Part shown: piece after piece, positions 1-9,128 of the stretch
Position numbering within the stretch: the first letter of the stretch is position 1
Layout of the letters: every line of letters begins with the position of its first letter
Origin: Rhodospirillum sp.
GTDB taxonomy: Bacteria; Pseudomonadota; Alphaproteobacteria; Dongiales; Dongiaceae
Length of the DNA stretch: 64,000 bases
Reading direction: 5' to 3'
NCBI GenBank assembly: GCA_013822765.1
Contig: PNKY01000001.1
Span: 558,001 to 622,000, forward strand
Notes under the pieces: generated by a model
Databases searched by the model: none
What the model was told of the DNA's origin: nothing
The model's input: the letters and a program-made list of their open reading frames with translations, nothing else
Translations under genes and position numbers: made by a program

Positions 1-1068
1 ACTAACGCGTCGCTCGTGAAGGTACCGTTCAAAAAATCGCGCTGGAGCAGTGAGTTCAATGACAAGCACCCAAATGGTCTCCCAAAGCTGGACACAGACG
101 ATCCGACTCAGTGGCCATTCTGTGGTGCACCTCAACGAGCAAGTAACGTTCTACAGGTTTCCACTGCTAGACTACTGGGGTACTTATGGCCACGCCAAGT
201 CGGTTGTAGCTTCATGGATTGTCCGTCGGTTGGAGCTGATGGTCTCGAAGCATACGCTGATACCGACGGCATTGTGTGCTATAGCGCTCTTAAAGGCGAG
301 CCGCCGGCTGAACAACGTTTGAACGCGCTTCTTGCCGATATCTTTGGCACCGAATGGTCACCAGGGAACCTTGCAGGCCAGCTCGCGAAGATGGGCTTCT
401 CCGGCAAGGCTCTCGGCGACTGGCTGCGCGATGGCTTCTTCGCTCAGCATTGCGAGCTGTTCCATCAGCGCCCCTTCATCTGGCATATCTGGGATGGGCG
501 GCGCGACGGCTTCCATGCACTCGTCAACTACCATCGACTCGCTGCGACAGGCGGCGAGGGCCGGCGCACGTTGGAGAAGCTCATCTACTCCTATCTCGGC
601 GACTGGATCGATCGTCAGCGTGCCGACCAGGGGGCCGGCGCCGAGGGCGCCGATGCGCGCCTCGCCCATGCCGAGCACCTGAGGGCCGAGCTAATCAAGA
701 TCCTGGAGGGCGAGCGGCCCTACGATATCTTTGTGCGCTGGAAGCCGTTGCATGAGCAACCAATCGGCTGGGCGCCCGACATCAATGACGGCGTGCGTGT
801 AAATATCCGCCCCTTCATGACGGCTCGTACGCTCAACGCCCGTGGCTCGAACTCCTGCATCCTGCGTACGACACCGAAGATCAAATGGGACAAGGACCGC
901 GGCAAGGAGCCGACCCGCAACAAGGCCGACTATCCCTGGTTCTGGAGTTGGGACGAGTCGACCCCCGACTTCGTCGGTGGAGCAACGTTCGATGGCAATC
1001 GATGGAATGATCTGCATTACAGCCGCGCAGCAAAGCAAGCAGCGCGCGAGCGGCGGATACACAGATGA
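1..1068 (+). CDS. PglX/Eco57I-type adenine-specific DNA methylase, C-terminal part (truncated by window edge)
   Basis: The reading frame is open to base 1, so the N-terminal catalytic half (SAM and NPPY motifs) lies upstream of the window. The GTG at 16 is internal and not a credible start. The visible 355 residues match the C-terminal target-recognition region of large BREX or Eco57I-type adenine methylases, from family knowledge: a segment reading PFIWHIWDGRRDGFHALV, then LEKLIYSYLGDWIDRQ, then a conserved end with FDGNRWNDLHYSRAAK. The stop overlaps the next gene as ATGA, so it heads a coupled operon with the metallopeptidase, PglZ and BrxL. In BREX, PglX methylates host DNA for self-recognition. 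The methyltransferase call depends partly on the neighbours because no catalytic motif is visible here. Confidence 0.6.
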   Translation, partial: TNASLVKVPFKKSRWSSEFNDKHPNGLPKLDTDDPTQWPFCGAPQRASNVLQVSTARLLGYLWPRQVGCSFMDCPSVGADGLEAYADTDGIVCYSALKGEPPAEQRLNALLADIFGTEWSPGNLAGQLAKMGFSGKALGDWLRDGFFAQHCELFHQRPFIWHIWDGRRDGFHALVNYHRLAATGGEGRRTLEKLIYSYLGDWIDRQRADQGAGAEGADARLAHAEHLRAELIKILEGERPYDIFVRWKPLHEQPIGWAPDINDGVRVNIRPFMTARTLNARGSNSCILRTTPKIKWDKDRGKEPTRNKADYPWFWSWDESTPDFVGGATFDGNRWNDLHYSRAAKQAARERRIHR

Positions 1069-2180
1069 CCCTAGATGCCGTCCATAGTGATGAGGCTGAG
1101 GGACCTGATTGGTCAACACTCGTTGCCACGTTTGTCGGAGAGACGCTCAGATCCCCTCGCCGCCCTTCGGCGCGTGAGCTTGCGCTTGGGGTTCGCGCTG
1201 CATTGGGGGGCGATGCGGCCTGGCACCTACCGTCCACTATCGCCGGTTTCGCCCATCACAGCGACTTGAACAGGGCGGACCGGGATTATTGCCGGAGCCT
1301 TGTGGAATCCGGCGAGTTGATTGCGGCGCTCCGGAATACGGAAGATGCTAGGCCGGAAATATCCTCGACGATAGACGTCCTCATCGAACAGAGCCAGCAA
1401 TACCGCAAGTCATCGGCCTTTGCGGACATGATCGATTTCATGGGCCGCTTCCGGGACTATGCGCCATACAACAATATGCTTGTCCGAGTACAAAATCCGA
1501 CCTGCAGCTTCTACGCAACCGCGAGTGACTGGCATGCACGCTTCAATCGGCATCTGAGAGAAGATGCCCGGCCAATGTTGATCTTGGCGCCGATGCATCC
1601 CGTGATGCTGGTTTACGATCTCGACAGCACGGACGGCAACAAAGTGCCGGAAGAACTACTCAAATTTGGAATGTTCTCGGGGAGTTTTCGCAAGGACTGG
1701 TTGGATCAAGTGCTGGCCAACGCGGCGAAGTATCGCATCAAGATTGCCTTCAAGACTCTGTCCTCCACGCATGGTGGCTTCGCGACAACCCGCGTCGCGG
1801 ATGAATGGAAAATGCGCATCGCCGTCCATGATGCGCTCGACGATGCGAGTCGGTTCGGCATCCTCTGCCACGAACTGGCGCATATCATGCTGGGCCATCT
1901 CGGCAGCGACTGGGATCGTTGGTGGCCAGCACGCGCCAATCTGGATGAGAAGGCGATGGAGGTTGAGGCCGAGGCAACTGCCTTTATCGTAACCCATCGT
2001 TTCGGCCTTGAAGGTTCTAGTGCGGCCTATGTCTCCCGCTATTTGGTCGATGGCCAGACCATTCCCGAGGGAGTGTCGCTGGATCTGATCGCGAAGACCG
2101 CGAGCCTCCTCGAACGAATGGCGCGTGAGGCAGTGCCTACCCCGAAGCCACGGCCATACCCTCAAAGGTCGCCCAAATGA
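1065..2180 (+). CDS. ArdC-like / ImmA-IrrE-type zinc metallopeptidase in BREX operon
   Basis: A protein of 371 residues. Residues ~125-185 (FMGRFRDYAPYNNMLVRVQN, then ASDWHARF, then MLILAPM) resemble the ssDNA-binding N-terminal domain of ArdC-type antirestriction proteins. Residues 269-273 are HELAH, a gluzincin HExxH site in the context GILCHELAHIMLGHLG. An acidic helix about 40 residues on (EVEAEATAFIV) can supply the third zinc ligand, as in ImmA/IrrE proteases. The start ATG overlaps the methylase stop, and the stop overlaps the PglZ start as ATGA, so it is co-translated with the defence genes. No such protein is in the six classical BREX types as I know them. It could process a partner or regulator, or act on phage proteins; this is inference. 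The peptidase fold is the confident part. Confidence 0.75.
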   Translation: MTLDAVHSDEAEGPDWSTLVATFVGETLRSPRRPSARELALGVRAALGGDAAWHLPSTIAGFAHHSDLNRADRDYCRSLVESGELIAALRNTEDARPEISSTIDVLIEQSQQYRKSSAFADMIDFMGRFRDYAPYNNMLVRVQNPTCSFYATASDWHARFNRHLREDARPMLILAPMHPVMLVYDLDSTDGNKVPEELLKFGMFSGSFRKDWLDQVLANAAKYRIKIAFKTLSSTHGGFATTRVADEWKMRIAVHDALDDASRFGILCHELAHIMLGHLGSDWDRWWPARANLDEKAMEVEAEATAFIVTHRFGLEGSSAAYVSRYLVDGQTIPEGVSLDLIAKTASLLERMAREAVPTPKPRPYPQRSPK

Positions 2181-4519
2181 CTGGTGGTCCGACCAATGTC
2201 AATTCCCCCACGCTGCTGGACGAGATTCAGGCTTCGTTCAAGGCGAGCCTGCGTAGTCCTGATGGCGTGGCCGCGCCGTCCGCGCTGCTGTGGACCGATG
2301 GCGATGGCCAATGGGCTTCACTCGTTCCCGCGCTACAGGAACGTCTTCCACAGCTCTATATCCTCGGCCCCTATGCTTCTCAGGAACGAAGCGGGCCGGT
2401 AATCTTTCTGCGCTGCGTGGTGGCGCGGACCTTGCCAGACGTCTCGCCCTCGGACGGCGTCGTGCCGATCCTTTATCTCCCGCGGATCGCCCGCCAAGAG
2501 CTTCGCGCTGCCGCCGATTGCCCACCGGCGCTCCAGCCCTTAATCGAGCTGCAGTACAGTGGCGCCGTCTGGCATCAGCGCAACGGACGCGATTGGACGG
2601 TGGAGGCGTTCCTGACGTCCGACGATGCGTTGGGGCTCGACATCGCGCGCGACAATCGCACACGTGAGGCAATGCTGCGGGCCCTGCCGCTACTCGCCAC
2701 CGAGCCAATCGCCAATCTTGGCGGGCGGCGCCTGGAGGCGGAGGATTTCGATCGGCTGGCGATCGGCGACCCCGTGCGAGACCTCTTGAATTGGCTGAGT
2801 GATCCCGAGGCATTCACGGCGCACTCCGATGCCAGTCGCCTGGCGACTTTCCGCGACGTTTGCATACATGAGTTCCATTTCGACCCGGAAAAGGATGGCG
2901 TGCAGGTGGCGGCGGATGCCCTACTCAATGGCGGTGAAAAATGGGATGAGGCCTGGCAGCGCTTCTGCGAGGCGCCGCGGGCTTATCCAGGTATCGCTAA
3001 GGCGCTGCGAGACGCACGGCCGCGCGATCTACTCGGCGACCAGTCGCGTTTTCCGGGCGCCAACGAAAGGCAGGAAGACGCCCTCCGCCGGGAGCTCGAA
3101 GCGGCCGTCGATATCCCACACGTACAGGCCTGCGAGCGGGTTATCGAGCTCGAGAAGAAGCATAAGGAACGTAGGAGCTGGGTCTGGAGTGCGTTGGGTG
3201 AAAGCCCTTACGCCGTCGCCCTCGAGCCGCTCAGTCGTTTGGCGGCAGCGGCTCAGATGCTCCCCGCGGCGGCCTCGGCCGGCGAGATGGCCGCAGACTA
3301 TGCCGGTGGCGGATGGGCCTGCGACTATGCCGCCATGGGTGCGGTCGGTACCCTGAAGTCGGGGGCACAAGCCGCCCTGATCGAAAAGCTGGTCCGCGCA
3401 CTCTATTGGCCATGGCTCGACCGCTCGGCGCGTCGTTTCCAGGAGTTGCTATCCGCGCAGGGTATTGACCCTGCGAAGCTCGCGACACCGGTCAAGGCGG
3501 AACGCGATACCTGCATTCTCTTTGCTGACGGCTTGCGATTCGATGTCGGAGCAGTGCTTCAGCAGCGCCTGGAGGCTCAGCGATATCGGGTACGCATGTC
3601 GCACCGCATCGCGCCGATCCCTACCGTCACAGCGACGGCGAAGCCAGTGGCTTCGCCCGCCTATAGCGCGTGCGTCGGAAAAAACGACGCAGCGGATTTT
3701 GCACCGGTGATGACGGCGAGCAGCCAGGTGGCCAACGCGACGCGTCTGAAGGAAGCCATGACTCGCGCCGGCATCGAGGTCCTGGAATCGGATCAGACCT
3801 CGATGCTAACGGGAGGGGAAGGCGGCGGCTGGACGGAAGCGGGAAAGTTGGACTCCCTCGGACACGCGATCGGCATCGGTCTAGCCAACCAGATCGAAAC
3901 GCAGATTGATCTCCTGCAAGATCGCATCGTTGCGCTCCTGAATTCCGGATGGTCGCGCGTTCGAGTCGTCACCGATCATGGCTGGCTGCTGCTCCCCGGC
4001 GGATTGCCCAAGGTTGAGCTGTCACCGCACCTTGTCGCAACCAAATGGGCGCGGTGCGCTGCGGTCAAAGGCGAGTCGATGGTGCAGTTGCCGACCTTTC
4101 CCTGGTACTGGAATCCACTGCTTCGCGTCGCGTCCCCGCCTGGTATCGGCTCTTTCTTCGCCGGTACAGAATACGCGCACGGCGGTATCAGCCTCCAGGA
4201 ATGCGTCATTCCCGAGCTTATCGTTGAACGGGGCGAAGAGGCAATACGGGCAACGATCTCCGAACTAACTTGGCGCGGGATGCGTTGCCGCGTGGCGGTA
4301 GAGACGAACACCACTGGATTGATGATTGATCTGCGTCTGACCGCGAAGCAAGCGGGCTCCAGCATTGCGGCCTCGGTCAAGGAACTGGCAGCGAGTGGGG
4401 ACGTCAGTATTACAGTTGCCGACGACAAGCATGAGGGCGCGAGCGCCTGCATCGTTGTCCTCGATCCTTCAGGGCGCGTGCTGGACTACAGGCCGACCAT
4501 GGTCGGAGAAGGTGTGTAA
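2177..4519 (+). CDS. pglZ: BREX phosphatase-like protein PglZ
   Basis: A protein of 780 residues, within the usual size range for BREX PglZ. It belongs to the alkaline-phosphatase superfamily. The first metal-binding motif is at residues ~446-456 (CILFADGLRFD, with D451) and the second is VVTDHGWLLLPGG with D600-H601-G602. Between and after them is the typical PglZ pattern ending in AHGGISLQECVIPELIV. PglZ is the hallmark protein of BREX and Pgl systems; its exact reaction is still debated. The start overlaps the metallopeptidase stop (ATGA) and only 2 bases separate it from brxL, so all four genes are almost certainly one transcript. No frameshift is seen. Confidence 0.88.
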   Translation: MTGGPTNVNSPTLLDEIQASFKASLRSPDGVAAPSALLWTDGDGQWASLVPALQERLPQLYILGPYASQERSGPVIFLRCVVARTLPDVSPSDGVVPILYLPRIARQELRAAADCPPALQPLIELQYSGAVWHQRNGRDWTVEAFLTSDDALGLDIARDNRTREAMLRALPLLATEPIANLGGRRLEAEDFDRLAIGDPVRDLLNWLSDPEAFTAHSDASRLATFRDVCIHEFHFDPEKDGVQVAADALLNGGEKWDEAWQRFCEAPRAYPGIAKALRDARPRDLLGDQSRFPGANERQEDALRRELEAAVDIPHVQACERVIELEKKHKERRSWVWSALGESPYAVALEPLSRLAAAAQMLPAAASAGEMAADYAGGGWACDYAAMGAVGTLKSGAQAALIEKLVRALYWPWLDRSARRFQELLSAQGIDPAKLATPVKAERDTCILFADGLRFDVGAVLQQRLEAQRYRVRMSHRIAPIPTVTATAKPVASPAYSACVGKNDAADFAPVMTASSQVANATRLKEAMTRAGIEVLESDQTSMLTGGEGGGWTEAGKLDSLGHAIGIGLANQIETQIDLLQDRIVALLNSGWSRVRVVTDHGWLLLPGGLPKVELSPHLVATKWARCAAVKGESMVQLPTFPWYWNPLLRVASPPGIGSFFAGTEYAHGGISLQECVIPELIVERGEEAIRATISELTWRGMRCRVAVETNTTGLMIDLRLTAKQAGSSIAASVKELAASGDVSITVADDKHEGASACIVVLDPSGRVLDYRPTMVGEGV

Positions 4520-4521
4520 GG

Positions 4522-6570
4522 ATGGAACTCGATCATCTCGACAGCTTGGCCGCGTCAGTCTTCGATGGATACCTTGTTCGCAAGGACTTGGTCCGGAAGT
4601 ATTCTCGCCAGTATCCCGTGCCGACCTACGTCGTTGAATTCCTGCTCGGACGCTATTGTGCAAGTGTCAAGGAAGACGAAATCGCAGAAGGGCTGCAGAT
4701 CGTCGAGAAGCAGCTGAAGGATCGAACCGTCCGTAGCGGCGAGGAGGAGCTCTTCAAGGCCCGCGCCCGAGAGACTGGCTCCGTCAGGATTATTGATATC
4801 ATCCGCTGCCGGCTTGACGCCAAAAACGATTGCTATGTGGCGGAGTTGCCAAGCCTCAATCTACGCGACATCCGCATCGACGACCAGTTGGTGCGTGAAA
4901 ATGAGCGGATGCTGACGGGCGGATTCTACGCCGAAGTTACTCTTAGCTACGACGGCATCATCGCTCAGGAGAAAGGGGGCCGCCCCTTCAAGATCGATGC
5001 TCTACGCCCCATCCAGATGTCGAAGTCCGATGTACTCGACGTGTTTGCCAAGGCCCGGGGCAGGTTCAGCACATCGGAATGGACCGACTTTCTGCTGCGC
5101 TCGATCGGCCTTGAAGCCAGCGCTTTCGACGAGCGCGCCAAGCGCGTCGCCCTGCTCCGCATGATTCCATTTGTGGAGCGCAACTACAACCTGGTGGAGC
5201 TCGGTCCGCGCGGCACAGGCAAGAGCCATCTGTTTCAGCAGATATCGCCCTATGCACATCTGATCTCGGGCGGCAAGGCAACCGTCGCGAAGATGTTCGT
5301 CAACAACGCCAATGGGCAACGCGGCCTGGTGTGCCAATACGACGTCGTCTGTTTCGATGAAGTATCCGGCATCTCCTTCGATCAGAAGGATGGCGTCAAC
5401 ATCATGAAGGGCTACATGGCCTCCGGCCAGTTCAGCCGAGCCAAGGAGAACATTCGGGCCGAGGGCAGCATTGTCATGGTCGGCAACCTCGACGTCGATG
5501 TCGAGCAACAACAAAGGATCGGCCACCTCTTGTCGCCGATGCCGCCAGAAATGCGCGACGACACTGCTTTCATGGACCGGATTCACGCGTATGCGCCGGG
5601 CTGGGACTATCCCAAGCTGAAGCCGAGCGAACATCTGACTGATCATTTCGGCTTGGTCAGCGACTTTCTTAGCGAGTGCTGGAGCCGTCTGCGTTCTGGA
5701 AACCGCGTCTCGGCGATGCAGGGGCGCGTGCACCTCGGCGGCGCTCTCAGCGGACGCGACATCGAAGCTGTCAACAAGACGGTGAGCGGTCTGCTGAAGC
5801 TACTATTTCCGGATCAGGAGTTGCCTGTGCCGGATGCGGATCTGGAAATGGTGGTACGGCTTGCCCTTGAGGCGCGCCGGCGTGTGAAAGAACAGCAGCG
5901 TCGGGTCTTCAAGAGCGAGTTTCGCAACACGCACTTCAGCTACATCTTGGGCAGCGACGGCGTCGAGCAATTCGTGTCAACGCCCGAGCTTCATAGCGAT
6001 GAGGCGATCGAGAGCGACCCGCTACCCCCCGGGCAAGTCTGGGGGGTCAGCCTCGGCACTGGCGAGACAGGTCCCGGGCTCTATCGCATCGAAGTGGCGA
6101 GCGGGCCCGGCGGTGGCGTCAAGATCCTGAATCAACCGACGCCGCCGGCTTTCCGTGAGAGCGTGCGCGTCGGGGAGCAGAACCTTTACACACGATCGAA
6201 GGAGTTGGTCGGCGACCGAAATCCGCGCGAGGAAGAGTTCTCGATACAGATGCGCCCGATGGATGCCGACAAGACAGGTGCCGGCCTTGGCATTCCAGTG
6301 CTGGTCTCTCTGTGCGGTAGCCTGCTTGGCCGAAATACTCGCGGGGGAACGATCGTTGTTGGTGAGCTGAATTTGGGTGGTTCAATCGAAATGATCCCGA
6401 ATGCAGTCCGCATTGCCGAGCTCGCCATAGATAAGCAGGCCCAAACACTGCTGATGCCCGTCTCCGCGCGCAGACAGCTGAATGATCTTCCGGACGAGCT
6501 TTGGACGAAGATCAGCATTGAGTTTTATAAGGATGCCTCCGATGCAGTGTTTAAGGCACTGGTCGAATAG
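4522..6570 (+). CDS. brxL: BREX AAA+ protein BrxL (Lon-like C-terminal domain)
   Basis: A protein of 682 residues, the usual length. It has an N-terminal ~200-residue domain, a AAA+ core with Walker A at residues 228-235 (GPRGTGKS) and Walker B at 274-280 (DVVCFDE), and a C-terminal Lon-protease-like domain from ~570. When the Lon domain is aligned by eye, the catalytic serine position is G588 (in KTGAGLG) and the catalytic lysine position is V629. The proteolytic dyad is therefore absent, in line with the view that BrxL acts as a DNA-binding AAA+ motor rather than a protease. It follows pglZ after 2 bases and is the last gene of the operon. BrxL is typical of BREX types 1 and 4. Confidence 0.9.
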   Translation: MELDHLDSLAASVFDGYLVRKDLVRKYSRQYPVPTYVVEFLLGRYCASVKEDEIAEGLQIVEKQLKDRTVRSGEEELFKARARETGSVRIIDIIRCRLDAKNDCYVAELPSLNLRDIRIDDQLVRENERMLTGGFYAEVTLSYDGIIAQEKGGRPFKIDALRPIQMSKSDVLDVFAKARGRFSTSEWTDFLLRSIGLEASAFDERAKRVALLRMIPFVERNYNLVELGPRGTGKSHLFQQISPYAHLISGGKATVAKMFVNNANGQRGLVCQYDVVCFDEVSGISFDQKDGVNIMKGYMASGQFSRAKENIRAEGSIVMVGNLDVDVEQQQRIGHLLSPMPPEMRDDTAFMDRIHAYAPGWDYPKLKPSEHLTDHFGLVSDFLSECWSRLRSGNRVSAMQGRVHLGGALSGRDIEAVNKTVSGLLKLLFPDQELPVPDADLEMVVRLALEARRRVKEQQRRVFKSEFRNTHFSYILGSDGVEQFVSTPELHSDEAIESDPLPPGQVWGVSLGTGETGPGLYRIEVASGPGGGVKILNQPTPPAFRESVRVGEQNLYTRSKELVGDRNPREEEFSIQMRPMDADKTGAGLGIPVLVSLCGSLLGRNTRGGTIVVGELNLGGSIEMIPNAVRIAELAIDKQAQTLLMPVSARRQLNDLPDELWTKISIEFYKDASDAVFKALVE

Positions 6571-6934
6571 AGCTTGTGCAGCGAGGGGTAGCAGGTTGGC
6601 ATAACAACTGGAATCAATCGCTATGTCGACTGGAGGAGCATTCACACAGATCGGCAATGCAGACGGAGATGCTCCCGCTGCCGAGGTGTTGTTCGTGTTG
6701 CATTTGGGAGGTGAGTGGGATGAGTATTGCGCCCAAGCAACACGGTCCAGAGCGACAGCAGATGACCTGCTTGGCGGCGACGACAATGGGAACGGGTGGC
6801 GCTATCAACCCTTCCGATCGGATATCCATCGGCGAGCGAGAACGATCACTCAAAGGGGGCATAGCTGGGACGGCGGCCAACCGGGCAGCAGCGAAAGATG
6901 AGCGGTTGGTCGGTATCAATAAGGGTATTGCAGC
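6571..6934. other. Gene-free gap after the BREX operon
   Basis: These 364 bases follow the brxL stop. Short open frames exist on both strands, but none has a convincing ribosome binding site or a recognisable protein. No clear hairpin-plus-T terminator was found. It may be decayed coding DNA of the island. Confidence 0.4.
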
Positions 6935-7450
6935 ATGCTTGATAACAACATTCCGTTGATCCAACTCGTTGAATTGCTGGTTCAGAAAGGCGTCAGGCCA
7001 CCAGACATTTCGGCGACAATTTGGCGAACGGCCCAACGGGCCGTAAAGGCATCAGCTTCAATCGATGATCAACTATATGACGCTTTGCAGGACAGCATAG
7101 AAGACAATCTCGAGTGTCGGCTCTCAGTAGTATGGGACGGAGAGGGGCCGGCTCACAATGGGAACCTCGGAATCTACGAATGGATGGGTTTCTTTTTCTT
7201 TCGGTCTTCAGATCACGATGGACACGGCCCATTCCGGACAATAGACGACGCGCTTGCTCTTGATTATTTCGACGTAGAGAACGTGCCAAACGGTGAGTTG
7301 GACTTTGATGATACCGTCCCGGAGCAGAGGGCAATGAAAATTGCCCTCTCGATGTGTGGCTCGAATGCGGGCTCCGTTACGGTGAATGGCCGGCGATACA
7401 AACGAGACGGAGACCATCTCATCGAGGTGCATGATGAGCTTAAAACATGA
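6935..7450 (+). CDS. Hypothetical acidic protein, 171 aa
   Basis: Not recognised. The ATG at 6935 is preceded by a weak AAGGG about 12 bases upstream. The protein has a basic N-terminal part (WRTAQRAVKAS), an aromatic middle (YEWMGFFFFRS) and a strongly acidic stretch (DDALALDYFDVEN). There is no signal peptide or membrane segment. Base composition is lower in GC than the host genes on the right. It lies between the BREX operon and mobile-element genes, so it is probably accessory cargo. It is long enough and balanced enough in composition to be real. Confidence 0.45.
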   Translation: MLDNNIPLIQLVELLVQKGVRPPDISATIWRTAQRAVKASASIDDQLYDALQDSIEDNLECRLSVVWDGEGPAHNGNLGIYEWMGFFFFRSSDHDGHGPFRTIDDALALDYFDVENVPNGELDFDDTVPEQRAMKIALSMCGSNAGSVTVNGRRYKRDGDHLIEVHDELKT

Positions 7451-7627
7451 TGCGGAAATTGCTCTTTGCGAGGGTAGGAGATCTGCTATCTCGACGTTTT
7501 TCCAAGTAGCCCGCACGGCTATCGTTCGGCGCATCGTTCGTGGCGTAGTCTAAACGGTTACGGCAAAGCTCTGGGCCACGTTCCTCGCTGATTTCAAGGA
7601 CGCCGGCGTCGAGCTCGGGATTGCCAC

Positions 7628-8128
7628 CTAGGTGAAGCCCGGTTTGCGATAGCCTTCCGGAAAGTCCGGGATACCGAATTTTTCGCCGACTGATGACGCG
7701 CGCCCACCCAACCCGACGCCCGCATCGCTTGCGATGCTGCCGTCCTCGCCCACCTGCTGCGCTGTCGGCGCCGCGTTCTGAAGGATGCCGCGTGCGCCCA
7801 GGAAATCGTTCATCCGCGCCCGCAAAGTGTCGATCTCCTTCAGGGAATGAAACTTCATCGCATTCGCGACGGCGCCGCGCGAAGGACCCGCGTCATTGAG
7901 CATTCGATGGATAACCTGCATGCGCTGGCAGCGCGCGAGTTCCTTGTCGATCCACCTGATAAGCTCAGGCCGCTCCAGACGTCCCTCTCTGGCGATCCCG
8001 AGCGCGCCGAGCTGGTCGAAGGCGGGGTCGGCCTGGGCACCTCCAGGCGCGGCCTTCAGCATGCCATCGGCGCTGAAAGCCCGCGCCAAATGCAGAACGC
8101 CCAGGCTGTCCACGTCCCTGTCTTCCAT
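7628..8128 (-). CDS. Hypothetical island protein, possibly frameshifted at its 5' end
   Basis: Not recognised. From the ATG at 8128 the protein begins MEDRDVDSLGVLHLARAF and includes a helical, Arg-rich middle (ERPELIRWIDKELARCQRMQ). Coding-like sequence continues upstream in a different frame on the same strand, giving MRSTDSVPSSLDISRVMAAV from about 8250. The native gene may therefore have been longer and is now broken near 8150-8190. Its neighbour on the same strand is an SSB gene. The function is unknown; a role in the island's maintenance is only a guess from position. Confidence 0.4.
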   Translation of the reverse strand: MEDRDVDSLGVLHLARAFSADGMLKAAPGGAQADPAFDQLGALGIAREGRLERPELIRWIDKELARCQRMQVIHRMLNDAGPSRGAVANAMKFHSLKEIDTLRARMNDFLGARGILQNAAPTAQQVGEDGSIASDAGVGLGGRASSVGEKFGIPDFPEGYRKPGFT

Positions 8129-8464
8129 TGGGTGAAACCACCATCCCTGAGATCCAGGTATCATACAAGCCTTCGAGATTCCCCAAGTCAACCGCGGCCA
8201 TCACCCTGGATATGTCGAGCGAAGAGGGGACAGAATCGGTCGATCGCATGAGCCGATTTCTCAGGGAAACGCCGGCCGAAGCGTTTCGCCGGTCCGAGCG
8301 CGGGAATCTGAACGCAAGGGATTCGAACTTCGCTTTCCATAAGCCCGCTTGTGCGCATGAAGGCTCGAGCGCGCCATCATCGCGACGATGAGCGACGGAG
8401 ACCGGTTCGCTTATGACGCTCGTGTTCGCGTTGCACTTGGCGCCAGTCGAGGCATGCGCCAAGC

Positions 8465-8998
8465 TTAGCCATTAGGCCCGCCGAGTGCCTTGGGCAAATC
8501 GGCCAAGCTGGAAAGCGGTAGGGACCCGCGGCTGATGACCCTGGCGCCGGCCTCGCGACCGCCTGGCAGCAGTTCGACAGTAATGCGCAGCAGGTCCGCA
8601 CCCTTAGGCCTGCGCGTGTCCACCGGGAACGGGGTCGGGACCACTGACGGAACTCGTTTGGTGCGGATCGGATCGAGCTCTTCGGCGACGAACTCGAAAA
8701 TGAACTGACGTTTGCCGTCCTTTTCGAACATTCGCTGCTCCGGATACCCACGAAGAGCGACGATATCGTCCTTCTCCAGTCCCTGGGCGCAGGCGATGAC
8801 GCGAGGATCGAACGAGATAACGCGGTGCCAACTAGTTTTCTCGGTTGATTGGCGTTGGCCGGTTTCATCGGTGGTGCAGGAGACGACCTGGACGCCGAGA
8901 TTGAGAACCAGCATCTTGCCGCTGGCGAGGGATTTAGTTTCGGGGGCACTCCCGAGCTTGCCCATCAAGGTAACGCTGTCCTCGGCGTTGCGGATCAT
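8465..8998 (-). CDS. ssb: Single-stranded DNA-binding protein, mobile-element type
   Basis: A protein of 177 residues with an OB-fold pattern: VTLMGKLGSAPETKSLASGK, LNLGVQVVSC, then EKTSWHRVISFD (the usual T-x-W-h-x-V strand), followed by LEKDDIVALRGYPEQRMFEKDGKR. It lacks the acidic DIPF-type tail of housekeeping SSB and has a proline-rich C-terminal half. It would coat ssDNA during replication or transfer of the element. It lies between an uncharacterised island gene and the mobile-mystery operators, on the opposite strand to the latter. SSB homologues are common on conjugative elements and plasmids. Confidence 0.8.
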   Translation of the reverse strand: MIRNAEDSVTLMGKLGSAPETKSLASGKMLVLNLGVQVVSCTTDETGQRQSTEKTSWHRVISFDPRVIACAQGLEKDDIVALRGYPEQRMFEKDGKRQFIFEFVAEELDPIRTKRVPSVVPTPFPVDTRRPKGADLLRITVELLPGGREAGARVISRGSLPLSSLADLPKALGGPNG

Positions 8999-9128
8999 TT
9001 TAGTTTCCCCGTTTCGGATTTCCGTCCGCCGACCATGAACGGCAGACGGTTAATGGCCTTTTGACATCCTTGAGCTGAACAGCACGCTTATCGATCGAAG
9101 GCGCAGTCTGCTTCTGTTCGAACATCAT

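Noticed and set aside
6571..6934. A small gene of about 92 codons after brxL
   Set aside because: No usable start signal and low-complexity protein. The opposite strand is equally open.
8320..8329. GATTCGAACT, a match to the T-loop part of the tRNA-Arg, as the second attachment site
   Set aside because: Only 10 bases match and no further tRNA 3' sequence surrounds them. A chance hit is more likely.
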